From contig CM065387.1 in NCBI GenBank assembly GCA_033060915.1, forward strand, positions 34,602,001 through 34,666,000: a stretch of DNA of 64,000 nucleotides, in the 5' to 3' direction. Origin of the DNA: Euryodendron excelsum (taxonomy: Eukaryota; Streptophyta; Magnoliopsida; Ericales; Pentaphylacaceae). Positions within the stretch are counted from its first letter, which is position 1. Each line of letters starts with the position of its first letter. Below are positions 1-12,361 of this stretch, in pieces. The notes beneath the pieces are model-generated. The model made no database searches. It was not told the origin of the DNA and was given only the letters and a program-made list of their open reading frames with translations. A program made the translations under genes and the position numbers.

Positions 1-455
1 TGTTTTCTTGTTGTCTTTATGGAAGTTGGACATGACTATAATTCTTGGAGATTTATACTTGGTTTATCCATCGTTGAGCTTTTAGTTATGAGTTTATTAG
101 ATTTACGTAGTTGAATGTTCTATACCTTTGACTATGGTTTCTTTTGGATTGTTATTGAACATATATCTATTTTCAAGAAATTGCAAATTAAATTTTTATT
201 GATTTTTGTGTGATGGTTCTATGGTGATGTTATAATTATAGGCTAGAAAATATTACAAGATGACTAGATGGTAATACATGATAGAAACCAAAATTGATGC
301 TTAAAATAGGGTAAGCATTTTGTGGAGGCATTTTGGCATGCCATTGGATGTCTATGTGTTGGCAATTTTTCTAGCCATAGGAAGGATATACAGTGTCATT
401 CTGACATATCAATTAAATAACTTCTGGCATTTATCTATAAAAGTGTGGGGTATTA
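1..455. other. no gene recognised
   Basis: AT-rich sequence with stops in all frames. I see no exon, element end or RNA gene in it. Confidence 0.5.
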
Positions 456-945
456 ATTATGGCAATTCAAAGTGACACTCAAAAAGAGTAAATAAGTGTC
501 AGTCGTCAATGCTCATAGTGGTGCCACTAGAGGAAGCTCTAATGACACTTGTCATCTCCATTGGTAGTACAATTGAATGTCACTAAGAGGAGGAGCAATG
601 ACACTTTAAGAGCCACTAAAAGATGAGTCTAGTGGCATTTATAAGCATCGTGATAGTATTCAATTGTGGAATTTATAGGGCCACTAAGGAAATTGTGTAG
701 TGTCATTTTTTTAATAATAATTTATCTCTAATAGTTTTTGAAAGCACCACTAATGGTGTCTAAAAGTGTCACAAAAATCCTCAATACATCTTATTCTAGT
801 GGCACTTACAAGTGAATGAAATGTCACTAATTCCTAGGGTGACATGAGTATTCATTGCATTTCTTGAAAATGTAACTATATCAAAAAACACCACTATAAG
901 TATTTTGTAGTGGCACTTTTGGCTGGCACTGAATAATGATTTTGT
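456..945. repeat. AGTGGCACT/AGTGTCA motif-rich region, possible transposon subterminal sequence
   Basis: Short variants of GTGACACT, AGTGTCA, AGTGGCACTT and their complements recur many times in about 450 bases, on both strands, with irregular spacing. Dispersed motif copies in both orientations are typical of the subterminal, transposase-binding parts of class II plant elements. I could not define a terminal inverted repeat or a target-site duplication, so the element type is unknown. It abuts the left copy of the ~1 kb inverted repeat. Confidence 0.4.
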
Positions 946-959
946 TATATTAGCTAATG

Positions 960-1837
960 CATTACGTTATTTTTACTCCTTCACTCTCAATATATAAGGT
1001 CTTTGCTAGATGGGTCCTGAATACACCTATCAAACCCACCTTAGATTGAATGTGTTTGGACAAAAAAGATGATGTAGCCAATATACCACAAAAAATGCCC
1101 TGATCCTCCTTTTAAAGTTTAGCATGAGTCAAGAAAACAAAGTGTAACAATACTTGATTAGCATAACTCAGGAAAAAAAAAAAAGGGGGTGTAATATCTG
1201 AACTCAAACCATCTATACCATCCAAAAGTCATAAACATATTTTAATGGTAACATATAATTATGTCAAGACTCCAATTCAACCCTTGTGGCTTCCTTATAA
1301 TATTGACTATTGTTATGTCCTTAGTGGCTTCCTTATAAGAAAATAACTTATCCTCATTTCTTGCCCTTTGTTTATTATTATCGGCCCATATGAAATACTT
1401 TCAAACATAGTTTACTTTTTTTTTCCGGTTTACTTATTAATAAAGGAATTTCTTCACAAAAATTATTCTTTCTCAATAGCCCAGTGATGGCTTCAAAATT
1501 TTTGTTAATGGGTCATGCAAACATTTAAATGCTAATAGTTAAATCATAAATAGATGAAAATTTCAATACATTGATGCCATTATTTTTTTTAAAAAATGCA
1601 CCAATATTTGTTCCTTTATAAAAGCCGTTCCAAGCTTTTCAAAATATTTGTCCGGTTTGTTTTTAAAAAAAACACAAATTAATTTGCCACGAGGACCGAA
1701 GTTGTCTTTCTTTATTTTCACAATTATAGCTCTTTTAATAACAATTAGATTCTTCGACGATCATATTGCCACAAGGACAGAAGATCTCTAATTGCAATTT
1801 TTGTGACCTTTTAAAAGATCTCTAGTTTTGAAGTGTT

Positions 1838-1893
<56 letters not shown>

Positions 1894-2014
1894 CTCTTTG
1901 TATTAGATGCGTCAATTTCACATAAATTCATTTGCTTGGCAGAGTGCAATTGAATTTGAAGCTACATCATAGATTTTCAATTAAAAAAGATACCAATGCT
2001 CCAAATACAAGAAG
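960..2014 (+). repeat. left copy of a ~1 kb dispersed inverted repeat
   Basis: This stretch reads base for base, with moderate divergence, as the reverse complement of about 61757-62790. Shared landmarks in order are the GGTCCTGAA block near 1014, the poly-A before GGGGGTGTAATATC, the 'cttccttata' block near 1330, the poly-T before CCGGTTTAC, and a CT microsatellite at 1842-1880. It is interrupted at 2018 by a CACTA terminus. The two copies may be an old transposon or a dispersed segmental duplication; no coding content is clear. Confidence 0.8.
1842..1892. repeat. (CT)n-(CA)n microsatellite
   Basis: An uninterrupted run of TC dinucleotides passes into CA dinucleotides. The matching GA run is present at the equivalent place in the right copy (about 61878-61905), so the microsatellite predates the duplication or is ancestral to the repeat. 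Confidence 0.95.
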
Positions 2015-2017
2015 TAG

Positions 2018-3532
2018 CACTACTAGAAAAAAGACTTTTTGCATCAAAGTATTGCGGTCACCGTCGCAAATACCTTTTAGCAACGGCATAGCGACTGCAT
2101 GTGAGGCATAGTTAAAAGTAGGTTCGCAAAAATTATTAGCGATGACTTCAGGAATATTAGCTACAACAAAGCAATTTTTTTAGCTACAGTAATGGCCCAT
2201 CGCAAAACATATTGGACCTGTTGTAATCTTTTAGCGACGGTTTGTTGCCGTCGCTAATGTTCGTTAATAGCGACCGCATATAGGCGTCACTTAAAGTGGT
2301 AGTATGTATAGATTTTGACCGATGGGGCATAACTGTCGCTAAAAGTGTAACTATTTCAAAATATTTCATTTGTGACGCTTTAAAACAACTGTCACTAATA
2401 ACCCAATTATTTGTCATTTAAACATTGCAAATAACCTTTTTTTAAAAATAATTTCCCTATAATTTTTATTTATAACAAAAAAACAAGATAATCCATCCAT
2501 ATTCATCAATATACAAATAACAATAATTATAATAATTCCAAGTTTTGTTAAAAACTCTATTCAAAAAATCAATGTACGTAGTTACTCGTGGATTTCCATA
2601 TACAAAATTAAAGTAAATAAAGTCTTTCCAAAACTAATGTACATGTCCATTGATTATAACATTGCCTAAACAAAATTACTTCATAAATGAAAGTAGATAA
2701 CCATCCGCGCAAAATCAATTCAATATACAAATTAAGCATAGCCCATCACCCACGTCCCACGTCTGGTCTGTCCATATATCGTTATTCCTCTCTCGGTATA
2801 AACTAAAAACATTTCTAATATTAATAATGTACGAGATAATAAATCATAGAATATATATGCATTCAATTATAGCAACCAAAAAAGTGAAATGGTAATATAC
2901 ATCACAAGACCGCCAAGCAACACATCAACCAACTGATTCTCCTACGGTTTTAATACCATGGTGCGGTTTTTCCAAAAGGGCTTTATGCTTTTTTGCCAAT
3001 TCAACGAACACTCTTGAAAAATCAAGACCTAATGGTTGTGCATCCACTTTTGACAAATGGTACACACTAATTAGAAGTCCCTCAACAAGCTCTTGTTTCA
3101 GAACATCAACATTAAGCAAGTACACTTTTATAGTGTCCTACAAGCACAATTATAAAATTATAATTTCATTAAAAGTTCACTATTCATATGGCAAAAAAGT
3201 CTAGTTTAACAGTCGGATGGTGCACAAAAAGGTTCTCTCTTGATAATGTTTCATTTTGAAAGTAATCAACTAACAATAGATAAAAGACTAGGAAGATCAA
3301 CTAAGAAGACAAGGTTTTCATGTTGGGCCAGAATTGCATTGAGGGCTGTTGTCCTAGCTGTTAACCCAGCAAGGGCAACACACCATTGACAGTGATGTGC
3401 AGAACTGTGGCCATCACCTTCTTCATTTCCTTTTCTCGCTTTGAACTAATTTTTCCTTCTTGACTCTAATCCAATTTCTTTCTTTGAGCAAGAATGGAAA
3501 ACCTGTAATGGGTTGTTTTCTTGAGTTTTTGG
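2018..3532 (+). mobile_element. CACTA (En/Spm-like) element, left terminus and interior; right end missing
   Basis: The sequence begins CACTACTAGAAAA, the terminal signature of plant CACTA transposons. It is followed by several GCGACGG / CCGTCGC / TAGCGAC subterminal motifs in both orientations to about 2400. The preceding trinucleotide is TAG, but no matching 3' terminus with TAG was found, so the element is truncated or its far end is diverged. The interior holds two exon-like blocks on the minus strand and is interrupted at 3533 by a copia element. No transposase is visible. Confidence 0.65.
2922..3370 (-). pseudogene. two exon-like blocks of an unrecognised gene (possible captured fragment)
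   Basis: On the minus strand, about 3355-3275 reads an open segment containing ALNAILAQHENLVFLVDLPS, ending at a GTTAGT donor-like site. About 3137-2922 follows a TTGTAG acceptor and reads an open segment of about 70 residues containing DVLKQELVEGLLISVYHLSK, ending in a TGA. Both have normal-looking amino-acid composition and intron-like sequence between them. I do not recognise the family. Their place just inside a CACTA terminus suggests captured host exons, but this is inference from splice-like signals only. Confidence 0.3.
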
Positions 3533-4019
3533 TGTTAGACTATTCTAAATTGAGGTAACATTAATTATGATTATTTTTCTAAACACGGGTTGGATCTAAG
3601 TTTGGATGAGACAAACATGGTAAGTCTAATAAGGTTGTGATCTATCATGCATGGGCTAGTGTGCACCTATTGAATTAATATGGTTTGACAATATTTAGTG
3701 TGGGCCTAGTTAGTCAATTGAGCCCTTTATAGAGGGGCTCAATGTGACTAGGGTTTTGATATTTATAGAGGATAAGTCCCCTCTCTTCCCACCATCAGAC
3801 TGTTTTCTCATAAAATTTCATCATACAGAGTGTGGGTACAGAGAGGAAGACTCGCCACTAACACGTGTTGTTTAGGATTAAACCGTTGATTCATTGAAGT
3901 CAATTAATAATGGAGTAAACAGGTAAGTTTCACATTCATCTTGAATCTTGAATCTCGTTAATGTTCCTAAATTCACATATAATTCATGATCATATTTTAT
4001 GATTGTTCTTACTCTTACA
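3533..4019 (+). repeat. 5' LTR of the copia element
   Basis: Starts TGTTAGACTATTC and ends CTCTTACA. It matches 9157-9643 along its whole length. Confidence 0.95.
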
Positions 4020-4021
4020 TG

Positions 4022-4035
4022 TGGTATCAGAGCCC
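4022..4035 (+). promoter_or_regulatory. primer-binding site, initiator tRNA-Met type
   Basis: TGGTATCAGAGCCC lies two bases after the LTR end, the usual copia arrangement. Confidence 0.9.
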
Positions 4036-5697
4036 AATATATGTGGATTAGGGACTCACTGTATGACTTCAAGTTATTAAACTCGATTATGAGTTGTTAA
4101 ACGCGTAACTCTTGTGTGATTTAATCTGAAAAATAGATGATTCTTTTCTGAAAACTAATAAGGGGCTTTCGTTCCTCTTGGAACAAGGAAAATTTCGATA
4201 TATGGCACACTTTCTAATTCGAACCGTAAAGAGAGATCCATTGATTTAAAGTTTTGTTCTCTAAATCAACGATTTTGATAAAAATTTTGAGAAATCCATG
4301 ATTTGATGCACGATTCTTGTATAATATTATATATTAATTGTTCTAAGTGGTATTAGAATATGTTTGAGTGTGTAAATTTCAAGTTTTGGTATTTTTTCAA
4401 ACCCTAGCCGCCGTTGATGATTTTAGAATTCTTAAAAACCCATTAAAACTTCTTTTTTTTAGCTTTAAATTATCAAAAATGGTTTCCTTCATGTTTGCTT
4501 TGGTTAGAAACTAATTTTTATTACATAAATTGTTGCAAAAAAAGTGAATTTTTGAGCCAAAAATGGGGTTGCAACAAAACCCAGTGAACTGGGTCAGATT
4601 TACAGTGAATTGGATTGGATTTGACCCGGTTCAAGGAAAAAGCAGACCAGTTGCAAGCAAGGCCCACTTTCGGCCTTTGGAGAGTGTGGGCACATGAGAC
4701 ATTTTTGGGGGATGGTCCGAACACGAACAATGTTCCCCTTGGATTGAGGATTTCAAATATTGCTTTTTGTAATTTTAAGGCACTGTTTGGTATTTTGTGA
4801 GGCCAAAAAAGTGAGTTTTTTTACATTTTCTCAAAACCGTGCACAAGTTTTTGAAGATTGTTTTTGGGTAACATTGTTTTGACATTCTAAACATTTTGGC
4901 ATATTGTACTCTCTTTGGTTTGATACAAAAAATAATAATTACTTTCCGGAGTTCATTTTTTGGCTTATTTTAATGGTTTTTTTTGTTTTTTCTTGAAAAC
5001 TGTGTGTACTTCTTGGGTAATTTTTTGTAGATGACATGTTTTCAACCTTATGAACATAATGGAGATGAGTACTCTTCATGGGTACTCTTTTGTAAATTAT
5101 ACTCTTATTATCATCCCTAAAAAAGTCAAAATTGTCATTTTATGTGAGTTATTGTAACGAAAATTATTATGCATGGTTTGGGCAATATATATGTTATTTA
5201 TGAGATCACTAGGTATATTCAGTTATAAAAATGCCCATAAGGATGTGATTGCGAGCATATCCAGTTCAGGAATGCTAGAAATAACATGAAAATATTTAAC
5301 AAACGGATGTCATAATAAGAAGGAATGGATTGATGTGGAAGCTACTACCCAAAGGAGTACATTTATTGATATCTAATATATTATATGACTGTATCCATTG
5401 TATTATTACATGCAATCACCTGCCCAAATGAGGCTATTGCCTGTTTTAATGACACGGATGGTATTCGATGATTGACCTAAGAATGTTTGGTTTCTAAGAG
5501 GTTTTGTCTGCTCAAAGGGGACTAACTTGTTAGATACTTGGATATTCTCATTTGGTGGTTAGTCAAAAAGGACCCCATAGTATGTTGCAGTCTTTGCCCA
5601 AAGGAAAAATAGCAATGATGCACCGGGCTACCCTATAATTTATGCTTGATTACGTTTAAAGCATATAAGGATTGTTTATTTTTCTCATTCAGCTAAT

Positions 5698-6300
5698 TTG
5701 TTGCCTCTTGTGTTTTCATGTATAGTTTCTTTTGTAGTTAACAATAATACTATGACGATTATGTTGCTGAATAAGCTCACGAGTTTGAAGAATGATAGTC
5801 AATTCGGGGTGAGGGAGTACATTCTTAAACTTATTTTCATCCAAACCAAACTCAAGAGTCTTAATGTTACCATCCCAAATGATTTTGTAGTTCACCATAC
5901 TCTTAATACCCTATCACCAGACTTTAGCCAAATTAAGACTGTCTATAACACATAGTATGAACCTTGGACCATCACTAACCTTATTGCCAAATGTGTCTTA
6001 AAGGAGGAAAAACTTAAGAGGGAAAAGACTGAGTCTATTTTATTTGTCTCCCCATTCTAAGGCTCATTCTGGTTAGGGTAAGGGAAATAGGCAGAACCAC
6101 AAGAAATTTAAGACTCATCACACTTCTCATAAGGGTTAGAACAACAAAGGGTAAGGTAAAGAAAATGGTCAAACCAACAATGCTTTAGGTCCCAATGTTG
6201 TCATTAAGAAGGCATTCAAGTGCTAATTTTGTGACAAAGAAGACCACATGACAAGGAATTGCACTGAGTACAAGTCCTGGTCAAATAAAAAGAAACAGGA
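5698..6300 (+). pseudogene. copia gag remnant (UBN2-type) with zinc knuckle
   Basis: An open stretch from about 5698 to 5955 has the helical capsid pattern of copia Gag (VREYILKLIFIQTKLKSLNV, then a region resembling the 'LNTLSPDFSQIKTVYNT' segment). A TAG then interrupts it. The CCHC nucleocapsid knuckle lies near 6218-6260 as C-x-F-C-DKEDH-MTRN-C, with an in-frame TAA inside it. Gag would package the element RNA into virus-like particles. The stops show it is not functional. Confidence 0.8.
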
Positions 6301-6339
6301 AGGAGGTAACTCACTTGCTTTAGTTTGTTTTGAATCCAG

Positions 6340-7500
6340 TTTAGTTAATGTCCCATCAAATTCTTGGTGGTTTGACAGTGGTACGACTGTTGATGTTGAT
6401 ATGTCATTACAAGGGTCTAGAAGCAAACGAAAGCTAAGTGAGACTGAAGAAAAGCTTAAAGTAGGAGATGATGTAGTAGTTAGGATTGAGTCCATAGGAG
6501 AGGTTGTTTTAATTTTAGAGACAGGTTTTTAACTTTTTGAAAAACACTACTTATGTATCGTCTTTTAGATGAAATTTGATTTCTATTTCTTTTTTGGACA
6601 AATTTGGATATGGTTTTCAATTTCAAAATGGCATGGTTAATTTATTTCATAATTCCAAGATTGTTAGCTATAATTTTTTATTTGATGGATTATACAAGTT
6701 GAAATTAAAACAGAATAATGAGTGTGCCTTCTTCCATATTGAAAATAGTGTGTCTAAGAGACCTAGAATTAAAGACCAGTCTTCCATGTTATGGCATAAG
6801 TGTCTAGGTCATATTTCTAAGAAAGAATTCAAAGGCTAATTAAAGATGACATTCTTATACCACTTGATTTTGGAGACTTAGACACTTGTGTTGATTGTAT
6901 TTGTAGAAAATTGACCAAGACTAAGAAGAAAAGTGCAACACGGAGTGGTGACATTTTAGAGGTCATACACACTAATATTAGTGGACCTTATTCCTCTACC
7001 TTTTGTGAAAATAAATATTTTTTGACCTTTATTGATAATTTCTCTCTTTATGGTTATGTTTACCTAATTAAAGAGAAATTTGAAGCACTTGAAAAGTTCA
7101 AAAATTTTAAAACGGAGGTAGAGGACCAATTGACCAAAAGAATTAATGTTATTAGGTCTGACTGTGGTGGTGAGTGTTATAGCAGATATGATGCTACTGG
7201 ATAGTGTATGGGACCGTTTACCAAATACTTACAAGACTATGGGATTATTGCCTAATATACCATGCCTAGAAGTCCTGAATAAAATGGTGTTGTTGAAAGG
7301 CGTAATCGCACCCTTAAGGATATGAGGAGAAGCATGATGAGTCGTAGTAATTTACCTTTGTATCTTTGGAGTGATGACATTAAGTCTACCTAAAACCCCT
7401 TTTGAATTATGGACTAGTAGAAAGCCTAGTCTTAATCATTTTCGTGTTTAGGGTTGTTCGGTAGAGGTTCGGATTTATAATCCTTCTGAGAGAAAAAATT
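6340..7500 (+). pseudogene. copia protease-integrase remnant
   Basis: WWFDSGTT near 6370 carries the aspartic protease D-S-G motif. The GAG-pre-integrase / zinc-binding region follows with LWHKCLGHIS near 6790 and CVDCICRKL near 6889. The integrase core shows all three acidic positions in context: HTNISGPY near 6970, RSDCGGEC near 7155 and NGVVERRNRTL near 7285. The frame is cut by several stops (for example at 6837, 7202 and 7252) and by frameshifts. Integrase would insert the cDNA; this copy cannot encode it. Confidence 0.85.
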
Positions 7501-7609
7501 GACCCCATAACCACTCGTTGTTATTTCATTGCGTATCCAGATCATTCTAGGGGATATAGGTTCTACTGTCCTACACCGGATGCCAGAGTTGTTGAATCTC
7601 AAACAGTTA

Positions 7610-8460
7610 GGATCTTGGAGAGGCCACTTTTGTTCTAGGCATTGAGATCATTCATGATATATCTCGTGATGTGTTGGGGCTATCATAGAAAGAATACATC
7701 AATCTTGTACTTGAGAAGTTTAATATGTGAGATTGTAGACTTGGGGATATTCATGTTACCAAAGGTGATAAGTTTAGTAAAAATCAGAGTCTTAAAAATG
7801 ACATAGAAGTGAAATCCATGCAGAACATACCAGATGCTAGTGCAGTTAGCAGTCTCATGTATGCACCTGTATGCACTAGGCCGGATATAGCTTTTGTTGT
7901 GGGTGTTTTTTGGGAGGTCTCTTTCGAACCCTGGCATGGACCATTGGGTAGCTGCAAAGAAAGTGATGAGGTACTTGCAGAGGATGAAAGATTACATGAT
8001 TGTATATAGAAGAGCTGAGGATCTTGAAGTAGTTGGTTATTCAGATTCAGATTTTGCTAGACGTGTGGCTAATATAAAGTCTACTTCATGATACTTTTTT
8101 ATACTTGTTGGAGGAGTTATTTCTTGGAAGAGTGTCAAGTAGACTCTTAAAGCTTCTTCGACTATGCATGTTGAGTTCGTAGCTTGTTTTGGGGCTGCTA
8201 CTCAGGCTGTTTGGTTGAGAAACTTTATTTCGGAACTTAAGGTGATTAGTTCCATTGCTAGACCGCTGAGAATTTTTTGTGATAATAGTGCATCTATGAT
8301 TTCTCCAAGAATAACAAATCTTCTAATGGGTCTGAGCACATTGAGATTAAGTATTTGTCTATTAGAGATTTAGTAAAGAAATGTGACATCATCATTGACC
8401 ACATTGATACAAAAAAAAATGATGGCAGACCCCTTGACCAAGGGACTCAGACTTGTTACT
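7610..8460 (+). pseudogene. copia reverse transcriptase C-terminal scrap and RNase H remnant
   Basis: After the integrase tail the frame jumps directly to FVLGIEI, which lies downstream of the polymerase active site in this family, so most of the reverse transcriptase including the catalytic aspartates has been deleted. The RNase H region is recognisable by RPDIAFVVG near 7880, YSDSDFA near 8040, EFVACF near 8174 and CDNSAS near 8278. Stops and frameshifts separate these pieces. Confidence 0.8.
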
Positions 8461-9145
8461 TTTAGTAGACATGTTTTTGACTTGGGTGTTATTGGGTCAT
8501 TTGATGTACTTGGTTAGTGGGAGTTGTTTTCTTTACATTATTTAGCAGATCTTATGTGTTGAGACATTTTTAGTTATTCTTTGATTGTCTTTGATGCCAT
8601 TTATGCATGAATATATATATATATATATTCTTGTATATCATATGAATAAATGTATTCATGATTCAGTTTTATTGATAGTCTTAAGTTTGGTGTAACTTAA
8701 GCAATTCAGGATATGTCTTGTGTTTGCACGATAAAGTTATCTCGAAACAGGTGTGCAAGACATGCTAGTTTCGTTGGAAACCATAAGAATTCTCTTGTTT
8801 ATTGATTGAGCATACAATTAAAGAGAATTCAAGGACTGATTTAGGATTAGCACTATTATGAGATCATATACGGAGTGCTTTTTCTCGCCACACTACCACA
8901 TTTGATCATGTCGATAGGATTATTAGTATTTGTAATAATGAGTGGTCTTGCATGGACTAATAATGTAATGACTGCTTTGGTCCGATATTGATAACCTTGT
9001 TGGACCGGATTATTTTAGGTGTTGTATCTCATCTTACTTGGTTTTTAAAATTGTGGCCACATACAGTTATTTCTATGTTCCAACTCGAGAGTTATTTTCA
9101 AAATTTTTTTTATAATTTGTTCAATACTATAATTAATTTTTGCTC

Positions 9146-9156
9146 AAGTGGGAGAA
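9146..9156 (+). other. polypurine tract of the copia element
   Basis: AAGTGGGAGAA lies immediately before the TG of the 3' LTR, where plus-strand DNA synthesis starts in LTR elements. Confidence 0.85.
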
Positions 9157-9643
9157 TGTTAGAGTATTCTAAATTGAGCTAACATTAATTATGGTTATTT
9201 TTCTAAACACGGGTTGGATCCAGGTTTGGATAAGACAAACATGGTAAGCTCAATAAGGTTGTGATCTATCATGCATGGGCTATTATGCACCTATTGAATT
9301 AATGTGGTTTGATGGTATTTAGTGTAGACTTGGTTAGTCAATTGAGCCCTTTATGGAGGGACCCAGTGTGACTAGCGTTTTGATATCTATAGAGGCTAAG
9401 TCCCCTCTCTTCCCATCATCAGACCGTTTTTCTATAAAATTCCATCATATAAAGAGTGGGTACAGAGAGGAAGACTCACCACTAACACGTGTTGTTTAGG
9501 ATTAAACCATTGATTCATTGAAGTCAAGCAATAATGGAGCAAACAGGTAAGTTTCACATCCATCTTGAATCTTGAGTCTCGTTGATGATCCTATACTCAC
9601 ATATAATTCATGATCATGTTTTATGATTGTTATTCTGCTTACG
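9157..9643 (+). repeat. 3' LTR of the copia element
   Basis: Starts TGTTAGAGTATTC and ends GCTTACG; the terminal CA has changed to CG. It is followed by the TTTGG target-site duplication. Confidence 0.95.
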
Positions 9644-10806
9644 TTTGGGTCTTCCAAAGATTGGAAAATGCAAAAATCAGAGGAAGAACAAACTTTCCAT
9701 GCAACCAAACGCTAAAAGCAAAGGAAGAACAAGGTCCTCCGTGAGATCAAACACTAAAATTAGTGTTTTAGCTATTTGATTTCTCTGTTATTCTGTTTAG
9801 TTCTTCATAGAGCGATAGAAATAATTATGGAACAAAATTTTAAAGCCTGCTTCTTGGTGTCTGTACTTTTGTTTCCCAAAGCCAACGGATCAAAACGTTG
9901 TGATTGCGGACCATCTGACTTGAGGTTTTTTTTTATTTCTTTCAGGTTCCAAAAATTGCTAATTACATGGAAGCCGTAAGCCTCTCAAGCCTACTGTCTC
10001 TCTAGGATAAGACGCTCTACCAAACTTGCAAACCTGATTTTAGAATTGCTTCTCAGTTCTCTTGGTGTTTTGACTCCAACTTAAAGTTTTTGTTTTTGCT
10101 TTTTAAAAACGAAAGATGTGTAGTTGACTGATAAATGAAAAGCTTTGAGAAAATTAAGTTAGATAGGGATGGTGCTTATGCAAATTTATTGTCATAATTT
10201 CATTTTAGACTTAGTTTCATGGCTTTGAGACTCTCATTTTTCTATCACGCTGAGTATTTAGGAGTGATTGCTCCACAAAGAAGGTGTATGATCAAAAGGA
10301 CACCTATGATCTAAAATGTTAATCTTACTTGTAATAATTTTCATTTTATCATTAGGTGCATCAGTAGCATTAGAATAGAAATAATCAAACAACTTAAGAA
10401 ATAATTAGTCCAATTTGATGCAACCATCTTTGTAAGTAGGCCCAAGATAACTATTAAAAATAATCAAAGAATATGTATAATGTTGGGAAATTATCAAATT
10501 CTCTAAAAAAAAATCAACAACAAATAAATTCAAGAAACTAAAAATAAGCACAAAACAAAAGGGTAATTAACTGCATTAAAGTGTTGAATTAGACTTCATA
10601 AAGCTAACATAATTTTAATGGCCAGACACCTTAATGTTGAGATTTATTGAATCATGCCATTCAACTACCATTTCCCTTATGCCCAATGTCTGCTATTCTG
10701 CTATCAATGCAGGCTTTCTCCATTTGGAGTTTCTTGTCGAGCGTGAAATTCACAATACCAAATGAGCCAACGTCTCTAGAAAATTTAAAGGCATCAATAA
10801 ATTACA

Positions 10807-10916
<110 letters not shown>

Positions 10917-12297
10917 ATCCACTCGCCCTCTTTCTTTCTTTTTTTTCCCCCTCTCTTCATTGTATTAAACACAATAAATAACTTACACTCTCTACCCTGC
11001 AGATGACTTTCTCTGCTTTTCATGTCATCCATTGCATTAAAGGCCATCACTCTCTCATTTGTATATATATAGTATAGATTAGCATCAGACATTTTTCCAT
11101 TACAGTAAATTCTAGCTACTTTCACAATTAATTCTGCTTTTGATGAGATGGGACATGAATGCAAATAAAAACATTGGAGTTGCAGGATATGGTAGAGTTG
11201 CATTTCCATCCTTATCAACTAGGAAGGACCTAATCATACTAGACAGCAAAGTCCATTAATGGAGATTGTAGATTACACCTGTGAGCCAATCAGTCAAGTT
11301 CATGATAGATTCATTGGTTGCCTTGGATGTGTTGATACTTGATTCCACAGAACGTCTTTTGTGAACTAAGAAATGGGTTATGATTCCTATTGAAGTGATC
11401 CAGCAAGTATATATGCCTAACATGCTGGCAGTGCTTGTTTCTGATCATTCTACTATTTTATTGGTGGCATCCTTACTTTGTTCTACAATTCTTGTTTTTG
11501 TTAATACTTTTTTTTTCTATTCCAATTCACGATGCTTGTTCCACAAATTTGTTCATGCTATTGGATCAGATACCATTCCACTGTCTCTTTTCACCTAAAA
11601 GTGCCACTTTAATTGCCGGACGAGTGAGGTGAATTCTATTCCGTGTAATTTTTTGGCCTATATCAATTCCTATAGTAGCAATTATGGACGAGTTCAAGTT
11701 TACAAATTTCAATTTTAATAGAAAGTTTTTTTTAAACTCAAGCGGGCATTAAAATGAGACATATATCCATAACCATATATATATATTTGTTGTATTTAAA
11801 AAGATAAGTGTCCCATTTTACTATTTGGATGATGTAAAAAAAACTCTACATTGATATGCAATTTTGGAACTGAGAGCATGTGCCACAAATTTTGGAACTG
11901 AGAGCATGACTTTCAATGTGCAATTTTTCCATGCTTTTTCCACCAAAAGAAACGTTTTCCATGTTTTCATCTAACGATTCAATTTGTTTGGTGGAACCTT
12001 CCTTCTCCTTTTCTTGTAGTTTCCTTACCAAAAACCAGGATTATGTCTCCAAACACAATTTTCTTATGGGAACACACTTCAATGGCTCTCAAATCTAGCC
12101 ATCTCTTCTCAATACTGTTGGTGAGAAGTATCACTTTTTAATACCTTCGTTAAAGTATTAACAATTATTTTATCTTTTTGCATATGTAATAACTCATATT
12201 TGTTTTCTTATAATGTTAATTAAATTTTAATTGCATGCTATATATATATATATGTGGGGTTTGGGTGTTGGTTAGAAGATAAGCAGATAAGGAATAA

Positions 12298-12298
<1 letters not shown>

Positions 12299-12360
<62 letters not shown>
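12299..12360. repeat. (GA)n microsatellite, ~60 bp
   Basis: An uninterrupted run of AG dinucleotides. A short AT run lies just upstream at 12240-12253. Confidence 0.98.

Positions 12361-12361
<1 letters not shown>

Larger units (their letters stand above)
3533..9643 (+). mobile_element. degenerate Ty1/copia LTR retrotransposon, both LTRs present
   Basis: Two direct repeats of 487 bp start with TG; the left ends CA and the right ends CG. A perfect 5 bp target-site duplication TTTGG lies at 3528-3532 and 9644-9648. A primer-binding site complementary to initiator tRNA-Met (TGGTATCAGAGC) follows the left LTR, and a polypurine tract precedes the right LTR. The domain order gag, protease, integrase, RNase H places it in Ty1/copia. 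The coding part has many stops, and most of the reverse transcriptase is deleted near 7600-7640. The LTRs differ at roughly one base in ten by eye, so the insertion is old. Confidence 0.95.

Noticed and set aside
3533..9643. possibility that this is a functional autonomous retrotransposon
   Set aside because: Numerous stops, frameshifts and loss of the reverse transcriptase core rule it out.
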